Positions 31,071-40,393 of a stretch of 47,675 nt of DNA are shown here, piece after piece (within the stretch, counting starts at the first letter, position 1; every line of letters begins with the position of its first letter). The DNA comes from a virus, in IMG/VR virus record IMGVR_UViG_3300032285_003220, positions 1 through 47,675 of that record. One strand, 5' to 3'. The notes beneath the pieces were generated by a model that was not told the origin of the DNA, searched no databases, and saw only the letters and a list, made by a program, of their open reading frames with translations. The position numbers and the translations under genes were made by a program.

Positions 31071-34000
31071 TGGCTAGTCAACAACAAATTATTAATAACA
31101 TTATCAATGACCTTAGGTTTAAGGTTCCTTCAATGTCCCTTATTGAGGGAACGCCCGAGCGTAGAATCATTGAGGCCGTCGCTCAAGCAATTGCCGAAAA
31201 TCAAATTGATTTAAATATTTTAAATGGCGGCCTTGATATTGATGCCAAGGTTGGATCTGATCTTGATAACATGCTTGGCCTTTTTGGTTTTGGTCGCCAA
31301 GTCGGAACAAAAGCAAGCGGATTTTTAAAATTATCTAGAAATACTAATGCTGATGCACCGTTGAGAATTCCTGCTGGCACTCAATTTTTGGCTAAAGCAG
31401 CTAATAATGGATCCGATGTTATTTTTATCAGCAATAGGTCAGTTATTATGGCCGCTGGAACAAAAGATGTAATAGTTCCCATTGAGTGCATTGAATCCGG
31501 CGAAAAAGGTAACGTTCCAGCAAATACAATTACCGATTGGAATGGCGCTGCTATTAACAGCATTATTAGTATTAATAATGAAGCTCCAATTGTCGGCGGA
31601 ACAAATAAAGAGTCCGATGACAATTTAAAAGCTCGATTTACGGCAACTGGACCATTTAGAAATTTGGCGGGAACTAGGGATAGCTATTTAGCCCTTGCTT
31701 TATCTACGTTATCTAAAAAAGCAACTATCATTGGACCATCTTCTAAGTATACAGAATACATTCAAGTTCCTGAGCTTCCAGATGATAATGGTGGAAATAG
31801 CTCTGCGTTGAATTACACAACTGCGTTATCAACAAACACTAATGCTAAGTTTATTTATGACAATTTACCATATCACGTATCAGATGATACAACATCATTA
31901 ATTACTATTTATACTCAAGATGCAGATTTTGTAATGAACACCAGCCCTTCGGCTAAAAATAAAGGTGACGCATATAGAGAATACGTAAATGGAATTAATT
32001 TAGACCCATTAAGCACTAGTGCTCCAACTATATATCAACCAAATGTTACGTTTACAAATGTATACACTGGTGATCAAAAAAACATTCAAACCGTTAGTCC
32101 AAAAGACGTTTTGTTTTTTGAATATTCTTATCTTTCTTCTGCTTCAAGAAATGATTATTTAAGAGGTATATCTAATTGCGTCGATATTTATGTTGATAAT
32201 TCTGATCCAGTTTTAGCCAATGTTGAAATGGCTAGGCCGGGTAATTATATTCCTGTAAAAACTTTTGTTCAAGATGATAAAACAAATTACCTTTATTATC
32301 AAAATTTTAGAAGAAAAAATGATAATCAATCTTGTCCAGTTCCCGGTCATATTTACACGCCTATTTTAAATCAACCATTAGTTGAATTACCAAATATGAT
32401 TTCAACTGCTAATGGAACTTTTATTAAAAATGTTCATTATTGGGAGGTCGAAGATTTCACTGATTTGAAAGGCACTATTAGAGCTAGAGATGGAATTGAG
32501 TGGGCAACAAAAATTAGAGCAATGTCAAGCGGCGATTCAGAAACTGGCCCTTATAGTGGTCAATATATAACTGATAGCGCCGCTGTTACTGGTCTGCTTA
32601 CATTGGGCATTAGCACTAGTGCGGACGCCGTTGGTGGTATTGGCACCATAATTAAATTTAATGAATCAATTCTTTTTCCTGATTTTGGAAAATTAATGAT
32701 TGATAATGAGCAGATAAGTTATCAAAAAATTGTAGATACTCCGACTCCCGCTAATAGCGGCTGGATGCCATTTCTTTCTTCTGATCCTGCGTCTGGAACC
32801 GATCAATATATTTGGTTTGGAAGCACTGCTGCTTTGCAAAAATATGGAACTACAACGTTGTCTGCCAATTTGTTATCGTCAATTACTACCGGCGGTTCAA
32901 TATCTGTTACTGCTAATATTAACTTGCCTCAACCAGTTGATACTAATGGTAGTCACCCATTTGTTGTTTTAATTGATGAAGAATTAATATCTTATAAAAC
33001 GACTAGTACTACAACAATTAATGGTGTGACCTACATCACTGGGTTAACAATTCTTGCCCGTGGCGTTAATGGAACAACGATTTCAGATCATAAATCTGGC
33101 GCGACTGTTAGTTCTTTTGTATGTTATAAAGATTCGGCGTACCGTTGTAAAACTTCGTATACTTACAATACTGGATCGAGTACAGTACCATATCCAACTA
33201 CTCCAGATTTAGATAATTATTATTGGGAAAAAATTGGCAATCGTTTACGTTTTGACGCTAGGGGCGATAATTCAACTACAGCCGTTTCTCATTTAGCAAA
33301 AAGCAATATTCAAACATTGTTTGATACTACTGAACAAATCTTATCTATTGAAAATTATACTTACAATGGAAATATTGTAACTCTTCAAGCGCGAGTAGAC
33401 GATGCCAAACAAATAACAACCGACGCATTGGTTCACGAAGCAACAACTCGTTATTTTAAACCTGATATCACAGTTATGTATGACAAGGGTCAAAATCCTA
33501 CAACTGTTAATAACAATATTGTTAATAGTTTGAAATTTTATTTTGACAATCAATATTTTGGTTCAACTATTCAACTTTCAGATATTTTACAAATTATTCA
33601 TAATACCAGCGGCGTAGATAATGTCAAATGGTCTAAAGACAATCTAGTTGCTTCTGTAGATAGCGCTGGTGATCCTAGGAATCGTTTAACTGAAGTTAAT
33701 AAATATGGAAATAGTGCAAAATATTCTTTACAAAAAATAAGTATTGGCGAAGGCGACTTAGGAGGAACACAGGCGACCTCTTATCTATTTTATTTAACTG
33801 ATGAAAATTCTTCAGGAAAATTACAATTTAATTATAATAACAATGATATTTTTGTAACACTTGACGCTAATTTAAATGCTAGCGTATTGAATTCTAAATT
33901 ATCATCTTTTGCCTCTGTGTCCGCTGTTAATTCAAATGCAAAACCAACAATAGATAACCCTTACACAATTACTTATTCAAAAACAAATGATGTAAATGAA

Positions 34001-34174
34001 TTAACAATTGTAAATCCAGAGTTAATTATTGAAACTAAAAAAACTTTCAATAATGACTTTTTACTCGGAGACAATCAATTAACATCGCTCGCCCTGTTGC
34101 AAGATGCTAGCACGGACATTTCACAAATTATTACAATTAGGGTTAAAGCTCAAAATACTTGGAATAAAGTTTAA
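31070..34174 (+). CDS. Baseplate J-like wedge protein with inserted modules
   Basis: 1034 aa. The N-terminal ~220 residues match baseplate J proteins (gp6/gpJ): IINDLRFKVPSMSLIEGTPE, GLDIDAKVGSDLDNMLGLFG, LRIPAGTQFLAKAANNGSDV, and IECIESGEKGNVPANTIT. Most J proteins are far shorter; here the middle is expanded by surface modules. Two follow the LIDNE pattern also found in the sheath and the 1023-aa protein: MIDNEQISYQKI (from 543) and VLIDEELISYKT (near 632), the second continuing to LARGVNGTTISDHKSGATV. The C-terminal part returns to J-like phrases (MYDKGQNPTTVNNNIVNSLK). Wedge function is well supported; the insert role is unknown. Confidence 0.85.
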   Translation: MASQQQIINNIINDLRFKVPSMSLIEGTPERRIIEAVAQAIAENQIDLNILNGGLDIDAKVGSDLDNMLGLFGFGRQVGTKASGFLKLSRNTNADAPLRIPAGTQFLAKAANNGSDVIFISNRSVIMAAGTKDVIVPIECIESGEKGNVPANTITDWNGAAINSIISINNEAPIVGGTNKESDDNLKARFTATGPFRNLAGTRDSYLALALSTLSKKATIIGPSSKYTEYIQVPELPDDNGGNSSALNYTTALSTNTNAKFIYDNLPYHVSDDTTSLITIYTQDADFVMNTSPSAKNKGDAYREYVNGINLDPLSTSAPTIYQPNVTFTNVYTGDQKNIQTVSPKDVLFFEYSYLSSASRNDYLRGISNCVDIYVDNSDPVLANVEMARPGNYIPVKTFVQDDKTNYLYYQNFRRKNDNQSCPVPGHIYTPILNQPLVELPNMISTANGTFIKNVHYWEVEDFTDLKGTIRARDGIEWATKIRAMSSGDSETGPYSGQYITDSAAVTGLLTLGISTSADAVGGIGTIIKFNESILFPDFGKLMIDNEQISYQKIVDTPTPANSGWMPFLSSDPASGTDQYIWFGSTAALQKYGTTTLSANLLSSITTGGSISVTANINLPQPVDTNGSHPFVVLIDEELISYKTTSTTTINGVTYITGLTILARGVNGTTISDHKSGATVSSFVCYKDSAYRCKTSYTYNTGSSTVPYPTTPDLDNYYWEKIGNRLRFDARGDNSTTAVSHLAKSNIQTLFDTTEQILSIENYTYNGNIVTLQARVDDAKQITTDALVHEATTRYFKPDITVMYDKGQNPTTVNNNIVNSLKFYFDNQYFGSTIQLSDILQIIHNTSGVDNVKWSKDNLVASVDSAGDPRNRLTEVNKYGNSAKYSLQKISIGEGDLGGTQATSYLFYLTDENSSGKLQFNYNNNDIFVTLDANLNASVLNSKLSSFASVSAVNSNAKPTIDNPYTITYSKTNDVNELTIVNPELIIETKKTFNNDFLLGDNQLTSLALLQDASTDISQIITIRVKAQNTWNKV

Positions 34175-34188
34175 CATTGGGGCTTTAA

Positions 34189-36210
34189 ATGGCAACTGGC
34201 GATAATCCAACATATAATGCAGTAATAGATCAAACGTTTTTTGTAGAGCCTAATAAAAGCTCTGCTAACGTCAAAATGTTGATTGATCAGGGTTGGTTTC
34301 CTGAAGAAATTTTTGACACTTCCCCAGATTCAATTCTTTCTAAATTTTTTGAGTCTTTAATGGGAATCAATGGCGTTGGTTCATTACGTAAAACTTTTTA
34401 TGAATCAAGATTAGTTTTAGAAGCAAATCATTTACAAAATGAACAACTTGAAAAATTTTACACAAATCCGTTAAAATTTAGTAAAAATATTACTAGTACG
34501 CCATTTTACGAAAATTACACGGAGGACCCTTTTGGTGTTTTAACTAAACAGCAGTGGGATACATTAAGAGCTAAAGATGAAAGTTACCGAAATCGCGTAT
34601 TGGACTTTTTACATGCTGCGCGACTTGGAGGTACAGTAGAAGGATTAAAATTAGCTGCTAAATCTGCCGCAGGTTATGAAGTAGATCTGATTGAAAATTA
34701 TCAATATATGTTTGATCAACACAGCGATGACGTAATTGGATTAGAAAGTTATCGCAGTAATCAATCTTTTAGAAATTACGATGCCAATGAATTTACGTTT
34801 GTACCCAATCAGGAAATTAGTCGAATTATTTATAAAAAAGTTAATTTTAAAATTTTAAACCCTGTTGATTCAGGTTCGATAGTAATTTCTTTTAATGGAG
34901 AGGAGGCAACAGTATTATTAAACAGTACAAGTAAAACTATCACCGCTTTAGATCTTTACACGGTTATATCTAATTTTAAAAGCGTAGGGTCTGGCAATGT
35001 TTCAGTAAAAGGGTCTTTGTCCTCAGGGTTTGAAATTAAATTTTTTAATAATTATTCAGATAGAGCCGATACCAGTTTTAAAATTGTGAGTAAGTTGTAT
35101 ACTCAAATGGATAAAACTAATCCTATTGAAGTTTTTATTACAGACTATCAATTTACCAATCCTTCCGATGAAGTTTCAGGCATCAATCAATATGATCGTT
35201 ATTTAATTAACGAAGTTATTGAACGAATTAAACCGGTAAATAGTTATGGAACTTATTCTACTGGTGAAAGTAATTATCAAAATCAAATTTATAGTAAAGT
35301 GAGTAGTAGCAGCGCCTATCATGAAGTAATTAATTACGTTACCGGCAGTAACAGCATTCAATGGCCCCCTGTAAATAAAACAAATTGGATTGAATCCGAA
35401 ATTGAAAAAGTTGCTTCAAAGACTCAAAATGCATCTAGTCAACATTATAGATGTTTTCATTCTCCAATTAAAATTGCAGCTTATAACGATGAGGCTTTAA
35501 ACGACGCTTCATATTTATCAAATTTTTCTACCATTGCATCTAATGATGGATATTTATCTGAGCATGCTGGTCCTTTTAATAAAATTTTTGCCGATACATT
35601 TAGAAACGTTCCCTTTTTACAAAACGTTTCAAATTCTGAAATTAAAAAAGCCAATTTAGCTTTGGCGGATTTTGCGCAACCTCTAGATGTAACATCTAGA
35701 TCAGAAGAGTATGACACAAGTTATGTCAACGATTTATATCCAATAACTGATGATTTATATCCAATTATTCAGAATAATAGCACGTACTCTGGTCAATATA
35801 AATTTTGGGCTTCAAATGAAAAAACCTCTGGTTCAGAATATTTAGAGGTAGATTTAGGTTCTCCAAAAGCAATTAATTTTATGACTGCACAAATTTTTAA
35901 ATTACCAATTGATATAGAAATAACTTATGATCAAATTGGATCGGGAAGTACAAGAAGTTTTCAATCCGTGATTCCTCAAAGTAATTCTTTATTTATTAAA
36001 TCATTGTATTTTAATCCTAGTGAAAAAAGTATTCCATGGAATTATTTAACTTATAATTTTACAGATAAATATGGAAACATTCCTTTTGCAAGGTATATAA
36101 GAATTAAGTTTACTAGAAGGTCTGATTTCTTTTTATCAAAAAAAACAGACGGTTCATTTAACCCTTGGCCCGTTTTAGTTAAAAATTTAAGAATAGGTAG
36201 AAACGTTTAA
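34189..36210 (+). CDS. gpI-like baseplate wedge / tail protein I
   Basis: 673 aa; GGGG lies 6 bases before the ATG. The N-terminal half has the sense of tail protein I (gp7-like): FFESLMGINGVGSLRKTFYE, DESYRNRVLDFLHAARLGGT, VEGLKLAAKSAAGYEVDLIE. It follows the J-like gene, the usual order. The C-terminal half contains a discoidin-like beta-sandwich suggestion (SEYLEVDLGSPKAINFMTAQ, RYIRIKFTRRSD), which may bind sugars or other baseplate parts. A 14-base direct repeat lies at 35731-35765 (DLYPITDDLYPI). The stop shares a base with the next start. Confidence 0.75.
   Translation: MATGDNPTYNAVIDQTFFVEPNKSSANVKMLIDQGWFPEEIFDTSPDSILSKFFESLMGINGVGSLRKTFYESRLVLEANHLQNEQLEKFYTNPLKFSKNITSTPFYENYTEDPFGVLTKQQWDTLRAKDESYRNRVLDFLHAARLGGTVEGLKLAAKSAAGYEVDLIENYQYMFDQHSDDVIGLESYRSNQSFRNYDANEFTFVPNQEISRIIYKKVNFKILNPVDSGSIVISFNGEEATVLLNSTSKTITALDLYTVISNFKSVGSGNVSVKGSLSSGFEIKFFNNYSDRADTSFKIVSKLYTQMDKTNPIEVFITDYQFTNPSDEVSGINQYDRYLINEVIERIKPVNSYGTYSTGESNYQNQIYSKVSSSSAYHEVINYVTGSNSIQWPPVNKTNWIESEIEKVASKTQNASSQHYRCFHSPIKIAAYNDEALNDASYLSNFSTIASNDGYLSEHAGPFNKIFADTFRNVPFLQNVSNSEIKKANLALADFAQPLDVTSRSEEYDTSYVNDLYPITDDLYPIIQNNSTYSGQYKFWASNEKTSGSEYLEVDLGSPKAINFMTAQIFKLPIDIEITYDQIGSGSTRSFQSVIPQSNSLFIKSLYFNPSEKSIPWNYLTYNFTDKYGNIPFARYIRIKFTRRSDFFLSKKTDGSFNPWPVLVKNLRIGRNV
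35731..35765 (+). repeat. 14-base direct repeat inside the gpI-like gene
   Basis: GATTTATATCCAAT occurs at 35731-35744 and again at 35752-35765, coding DLYPITD then DLYPI. It is a small in-frame duplication; no other function is evident. Confidence 0.7.
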
Positions 36211-38012
36211 TGACCGCTTTTACAAATAGTGGAACAATTTCAATAGTTTCTTATGGACACTGTTTTCTTACCGTTCCAGTAAAAACAAATTTAGAAACAG
36301 AAGCTAATTTTAAATTTAATGGCATTTCTGTTGATCAAAGTCAACAAAATAATTTTCTTACCGGCAATTCAATTTCAGCTTGTCAAGAATTTAAATTTCC
36401 TTTAGATTACATTAGAGCGAATCAAACAATTCCTGAATTAAGTGGATTTCAAATTTATGTTTCATCTATTAATAATTTAATTAATTCAAACGATACTGCT
36501 TCAATAAAATATTTTGTAGATCGTTATGATCCGTCAATGTATGGTTGGATAAATCTTGCTAGTGGAACTAAGGATTTATTTATTTCTGAAGAGTTTAAAG
36601 ATTATATAAATTCAAATAGCGAAGATAATTGGTTTAATATTGGATTTGAACCGGTAACTATAGATTCGACTTGGTTAAATAATAAATTTAGATTTAGAAT
36701 TTTTTGCAATTCTAATGTGACTAAGTTATATTATAAATCGCCTAACCCATTTGTTGATGGAACAGCTTTAGCGGTAGATGGAGTTTCTAATTTTAATCCG
36801 ACCGACGCATCTCTTTGTTTTAGAATTTTGTCTTCTGCGGCAGACGATAAAATAGACGTTTTTAATAATAAAATTAGATCCTCTGTATATGTTTCTAAAC
36901 CTTCAAATGTTGCGTCATTAAACGATGAATCCTATTGGATGTCAAAACCCAACCCTTCTAAATTTGCAGTTGAAAATTTATATTTTGATGTTAGCAAAAA
37001 TAACAATCCAACTTCAATAGATTCAGTGTTTATTGATCCAATTACTCCAAATGTCTATTGCAACATTTATTATTCTAATGATGACACTGGTCCGGGTATT
37101 GATAGTGATACTTGGAACAATTTGTTATGGACTAAAATTCCTAAAAATTATCAAATAACTAAAAAACAAAATTACGTATTTCCAGAACCTGTATTTGCAA
37201 AATACATAAAAATTGAATTTTCTCATCTTCAAGCGCAGTATTATTCAGCAGGTTCTTTTCAAAAACCAATTCTTTATCAAAAATATCCACAATGGGTTTT
37301 TGATTATTTTATTGCAGATTATGAATCAAAAAGAAATCAAACTTATGACCCATTTATTCAAGGTCAATTAGTTGTTAATTTTGATGTTCTTGATTTAGCT
37401 TACAATTATTATAAAGGCGACATTGTTCAAACCTCAAATGGTTTAATTGAAATTAATAATCGTAATGAAAATCAATCGCAAATTTTAGATATTATTACAG
37501 ATAAAAATAATTACAATTCTAAATCAATAGACGCAACAACTTTAAATCAAATTAAAACTTCTTTAAATCAATTTACGTCACATCCTGCGCTGGACTCTAC
37601 AACTGAAACAACCGTTGGCAAGGCGGCCACTCAATTAGCTTCAACCACTTTAGGAATGAACGTATCGGGTTATAAAATTATGACTGCATCAAATTATCCA
37701 ATTGAAGAAGTTTCTAGATCAATAGCTGATCCAATGCCCGTATCTACATTGAATCGAGATTCTGTTTTATTTGAAAAATATTTTCCAATTATGTCTTTTT
37801 ATATTCAATGCCGTCACGAATATAGAGAAGCTTTAGCAAAATTTGAAGATAATAGAGCGTATTTTGTTGGAATTAAAAAAGTTGCGTTTCAAAGATCAAA
37901 TCATGTTTCAACCAATGATTCTAAAATGTACACTTATGGTATAGGTGAGGGATCATTAAACGTTGAACATAATGACTTTGTTTTCATTGAAGAGTCTTGG
38001 AGGGCAAGATGA
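36210..38012 (+). CDS. Large baseplate/fibre structural protein
   Basis: 600 aa. The family is not recognised. It is strand-rich with aromatic loops: YSNDDTGPGIDSDTWNNLLW, then PVFAKYIKIEFSHLQAQYYS, the latter like the discoidin-type end of the previous protein (RYIRIKFTRRSD). A helical Asn/Gln stretch lies near 440-480 and a C-terminal YFPIMSFYIQCRHEYREAL precedes a final NVEHNDFVFIEESWRAR. It probably extends the wedge or carries a receptor-contact domain. TAATG joins it to the previous gene, and ATGA joins it to the next. Confidence 0.65.
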   Translation: MTAFTNSGTISIVSYGHCFLTVPVKTNLETEANFKFNGISVDQSQQNNFLTGNSISACQEFKFPLDYIRANQTIPELSGFQIYVSSINNLINSNDTASIKYFVDRYDPSMYGWINLASGTKDLFISEEFKDYINSNSEDNWFNIGFEPVTIDSTWLNNKFRFRIFCNSNVTKLYYKSPNPFVDGTALAVDGVSNFNPTDASLCFRILSSAADDKIDVFNNKIRSSVYVSKPSNVASLNDESYWMSKPNPSKFAVENLYFDVSKNNNPTSIDSVFIDPITPNVYCNIYYSNDDTGPGIDSDTWNNLLWTKIPKNYQITKKQNYVFPEPVFAKYIKIEFSHLQAQYYSAGSFQKPILYQKYPQWVFDYFIADYESKRNQTYDPFIQGQLVVNFDVLDLAYNYYKGDIVQTSNGLIEINNRNENQSQILDIITDKNNYNSKSIDATTLNQIKTSLNQFTSHPALDSTTETTVGKAATQLASTTLGMNVSGYKIMTASNYPIEEVSRSIADPMPVSTLNRDSVLFEKYFPIMSFYIQCRHEYREALAKFEDNRAYFVGIKKVAFQRSNHVSTNDSKMYTYGIGEGSLNVEHNDFVFIEESWRAR

Positions 38013-40393
38013 CTTATAGCACGTTTGAAGATTTAGAAAAAACTTATAAAGATTCTATATCTGATGATTTTTCAGATAATAATGGTTTTTGGAATAATTA
38101 TACAAATTATGATGTTGAACAAGCTGATCGCCTTCTTCTTCAAAAACATACAGACATTCGATCCTTTTATAATCTTTTAACTACGCCTACGTCAGTTTAT
38201 ACTTTATCAAAATATAAAGTTGGAACGTCTGCGGTTGATGCAAAATATTATTTAAGTAATCGGCATTTAAATTCAAATTCAACTAGCATTCAATCTATTG
38301 CCTCTGTTAATGAAAATTGGATATCATCATCAACTATTTCTAATTCTAAAGTTTTAAATGGATATTATGGTATTGATTTAACTTGCGCGGCAAATGCAAC
38401 CACCTCCGCGTACTCTGTTTTAACTTCAAGTGTTATCGATATTTCTAATTATGCAACGTCTGATTACATTGTTGCAACATTTCCAAATTACCCAAGTGGG
38501 TCAATTACTGGAGCTTCCTCTTACCTTGATCTTTCATCTGACGCAACTGGAGCGTTTGATTCTAATCAAACAACTTCAATCCCACTTAATAGTACAAATG
38601 TAAACCAAATAGGTTCTACTGGTCATTATGAATTAAAATGCACACTTTCTAGTTTATCAAGTGGCAAGTGCGATTTATCTAAAATTGCAGCGGTTAGGTT
38701 TAGAATTGCGATACCAAGCGGAGTGTCTTCGGCCCCTAGTTTTAAATGCATAAGTATCAGATGTGTCAGTGTAAATTGGCGCGATTCATTAATTGATATT
38801 GATACTGCTAATAATAGAATTTATAAAACTATTCCTAATAATTTTGTTGCATTTCCTACAACAACTTTATTAAATGGTAACACGGTACTTGTTAGAAGCT
38901 TTGGAAAATTGTTTACCACAGATGATCCTAAAATTTTAAATGGGTCGATAGCTGCAAATATAGAATTGGGCGACGTTAGTTTAAGTCAGACTGCCAATAA
39001 CGTTACTTCATCTAATGAATTTGCTTTTTATTTTAATTTAGGCACTCAAAAAACTACGCAAGGAAACCTTGGTGGGCCAAATGCTACAGTAAATCAAACT
39101 CAAGGTTACTTAACTGCCGCCGGTAAAAATATAGAATTAATTGACAATGTTTATGTTTCTATAAAACAAAAAGATCTTTCTGTAATTCCAACTGCTGCGC
39201 CCAATAGTAATTCACAAAATCAATCAAATTTAAATAATTATTCAAATAAAAATGGTAGATTGCAAAGCGATCTTAACGCAAAAAATCAAGCAGAATTAAA
39301 TCAAAATTTAAATCTTAACAAAATTGATTATTTAAAAATTAGTTTTAATTGGTATAAAAATGCTTCTTCGTCTCCAAGCGATTATCAATGTGTAGTTAAA
39401 ATTAATGATTCTTTAACAAATTTATACACATTTTTAATTCCTAACAATAATTTACAAAAATCTAAAATTATATTTAACCCTGTTTTAGAAGATGATTACA
39501 TTCAAATATTTGTTTATAAATATAATGAATATGATCAACCCAAATTAATTTATAAAACAAATAAAATTTTTAATACGCTTTTGTTTTCTAGATCAAGAGG
39601 CAGAATTGGATGGTCTGCAATTTTAAAAGATGCAGATTCTTATATTAATTTTATTCAATCTAGAGGTTTAGTTTACGGTGAATATAAGTCTAATGCGGCA
39701 AAAAGTCGAACTCCGGTTAAGGGAGTCAAATTGTTTTCGGATTATTCAAAAGATGTAGAATTAGTTACTTCTTTGCAAGGTTATAATGGCGCTGTTATTT
39801 CAGATGATAAAGAAAAATATAATAATGTAATTAGTACTAAAGTTTATTTATCTTCTAATTCGTTTATGAAAGGATTAACAACTAATCAATTTTATATTGA
39901 AGATATCAAAGACATATCTATTAATTTAAACATTTGGTCTTTGACTAATAAACTTAAATTTATTTTAATTAATTCTAGAGATCAGAGTATAATTTCCTTA
40001 ATTCCAAATTATTATAAAACTGGCGTTTGGTCTAATATAAATGTTAATTTTAAATCCGATTCTTTTGTATGCGGTAATTATAAATTTGCAATAATTTATG
40101 ATAACACTATAGATGAAATGCAATGGTGGGTTAATAATTTATCAATTAAAAAAAGATTAGTTAGTTGGGAAACTAGGTCTGATTCTAATTCATTAATTAA
40201 TTATGATTCTGAAAATTGGATCAATATTAAAAAAACTATAAATAATATAAATGACGGAGTTCTTTTTGATCAAAAAGGAACTAATTTACAATTTAGAGCT
40301 AGGGCTAAGAGTCATTATGCTTCTATTGATACTATTAAAATTTCCCCAATTTATGCTACATTGGGCAACTTTGTTTGGAGGGATGAATCATGA
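38009..40393 (+). CDS. Large baseplate/fibre structural protein
   Basis: 794 aa from the ATG at 38009, which sits in an ATGA overlap with GGAGG 5 bases upstream. A TTG four codons earlier is less likely. The family is not recognised. The N-terminal ~85 residues are acidic and helical (TFEDLEKTYKDSISDDFSDN); then come beta-rich Ser/Thr regions, an Asn/Gln-rich helix near 410-450 (QSNLNNYSNKNGRLQSDLNA), and further strands (FKFILIN-like phrases). The last ~100 residues again suggest a beta-sandwich (ENWINIKKTINNINDGVLFD). It is probably part of the outer baseplate or side fibres, from its place between the wedges and the repeat-rich 1023-aa gene. Confidence 0.65.
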   Translation: MTYSTFEDLEKTYKDSISDDFSDNNGFWNNYTNYDVEQADRLLLQKHTDIRSFYNLLTTPTSVYTLSKYKVGTSAVDAKYYLSNRHLNSNSTSIQSIASVNENWISSSTISNSKVLNGYYGIDLTCAANATTSAYSVLTSSVIDISNYATSDYIVATFPNYPSGSITGASSYLDLSSDATGAFDSNQTTSIPLNSTNVNQIGSTGHYELKCTLSSLSSGKCDLSKIAAVRFRIAIPSGVSSAPSFKCISIRCVSVNWRDSLIDIDTANNRIYKTIPNNFVAFPTTTLLNGNTVLVRSFGKLFTTDDPKILNGSIAANIELGDVSLSQTANNVTSSNEFAFYFNLGTQKTTQGNLGGPNATVNQTQGYLTAAGKNIELIDNVYVSIKQKDLSVIPTAAPNSNSQNQSNLNNYSNKNGRLQSDLNAKNQAELNQNLNLNKIDYLKISFNWYKNASSSPSDYQCVVKINDSLTNLYTFLIPNNNLQKSKIIFNPVLEDDYIQIFVYKYNEYDQPKLIYKTNKIFNTLLFSRSRGRIGWSAILKDADSYINFIQSRGLVYGEYKSNAAKSRTPVKGVKLFSDYSKDVELVTSLQGYNGAVISDDKEKYNNVISTKVYLSSNSFMKGLTTNQFYIEDIKDISINLNIWSLTNKLKFILINSRDQSIISLIPNYYKTGVWSNINVNFKSDSFVCGNYKFAIIYDNTIDEMQWWVNNLSIKKRLVSWETRSDSNSLINYDSENWINIKKTINNINDGVLFDQKGTNLQFRARAKSHYASIDTIKISPIYATLGNFVWRDES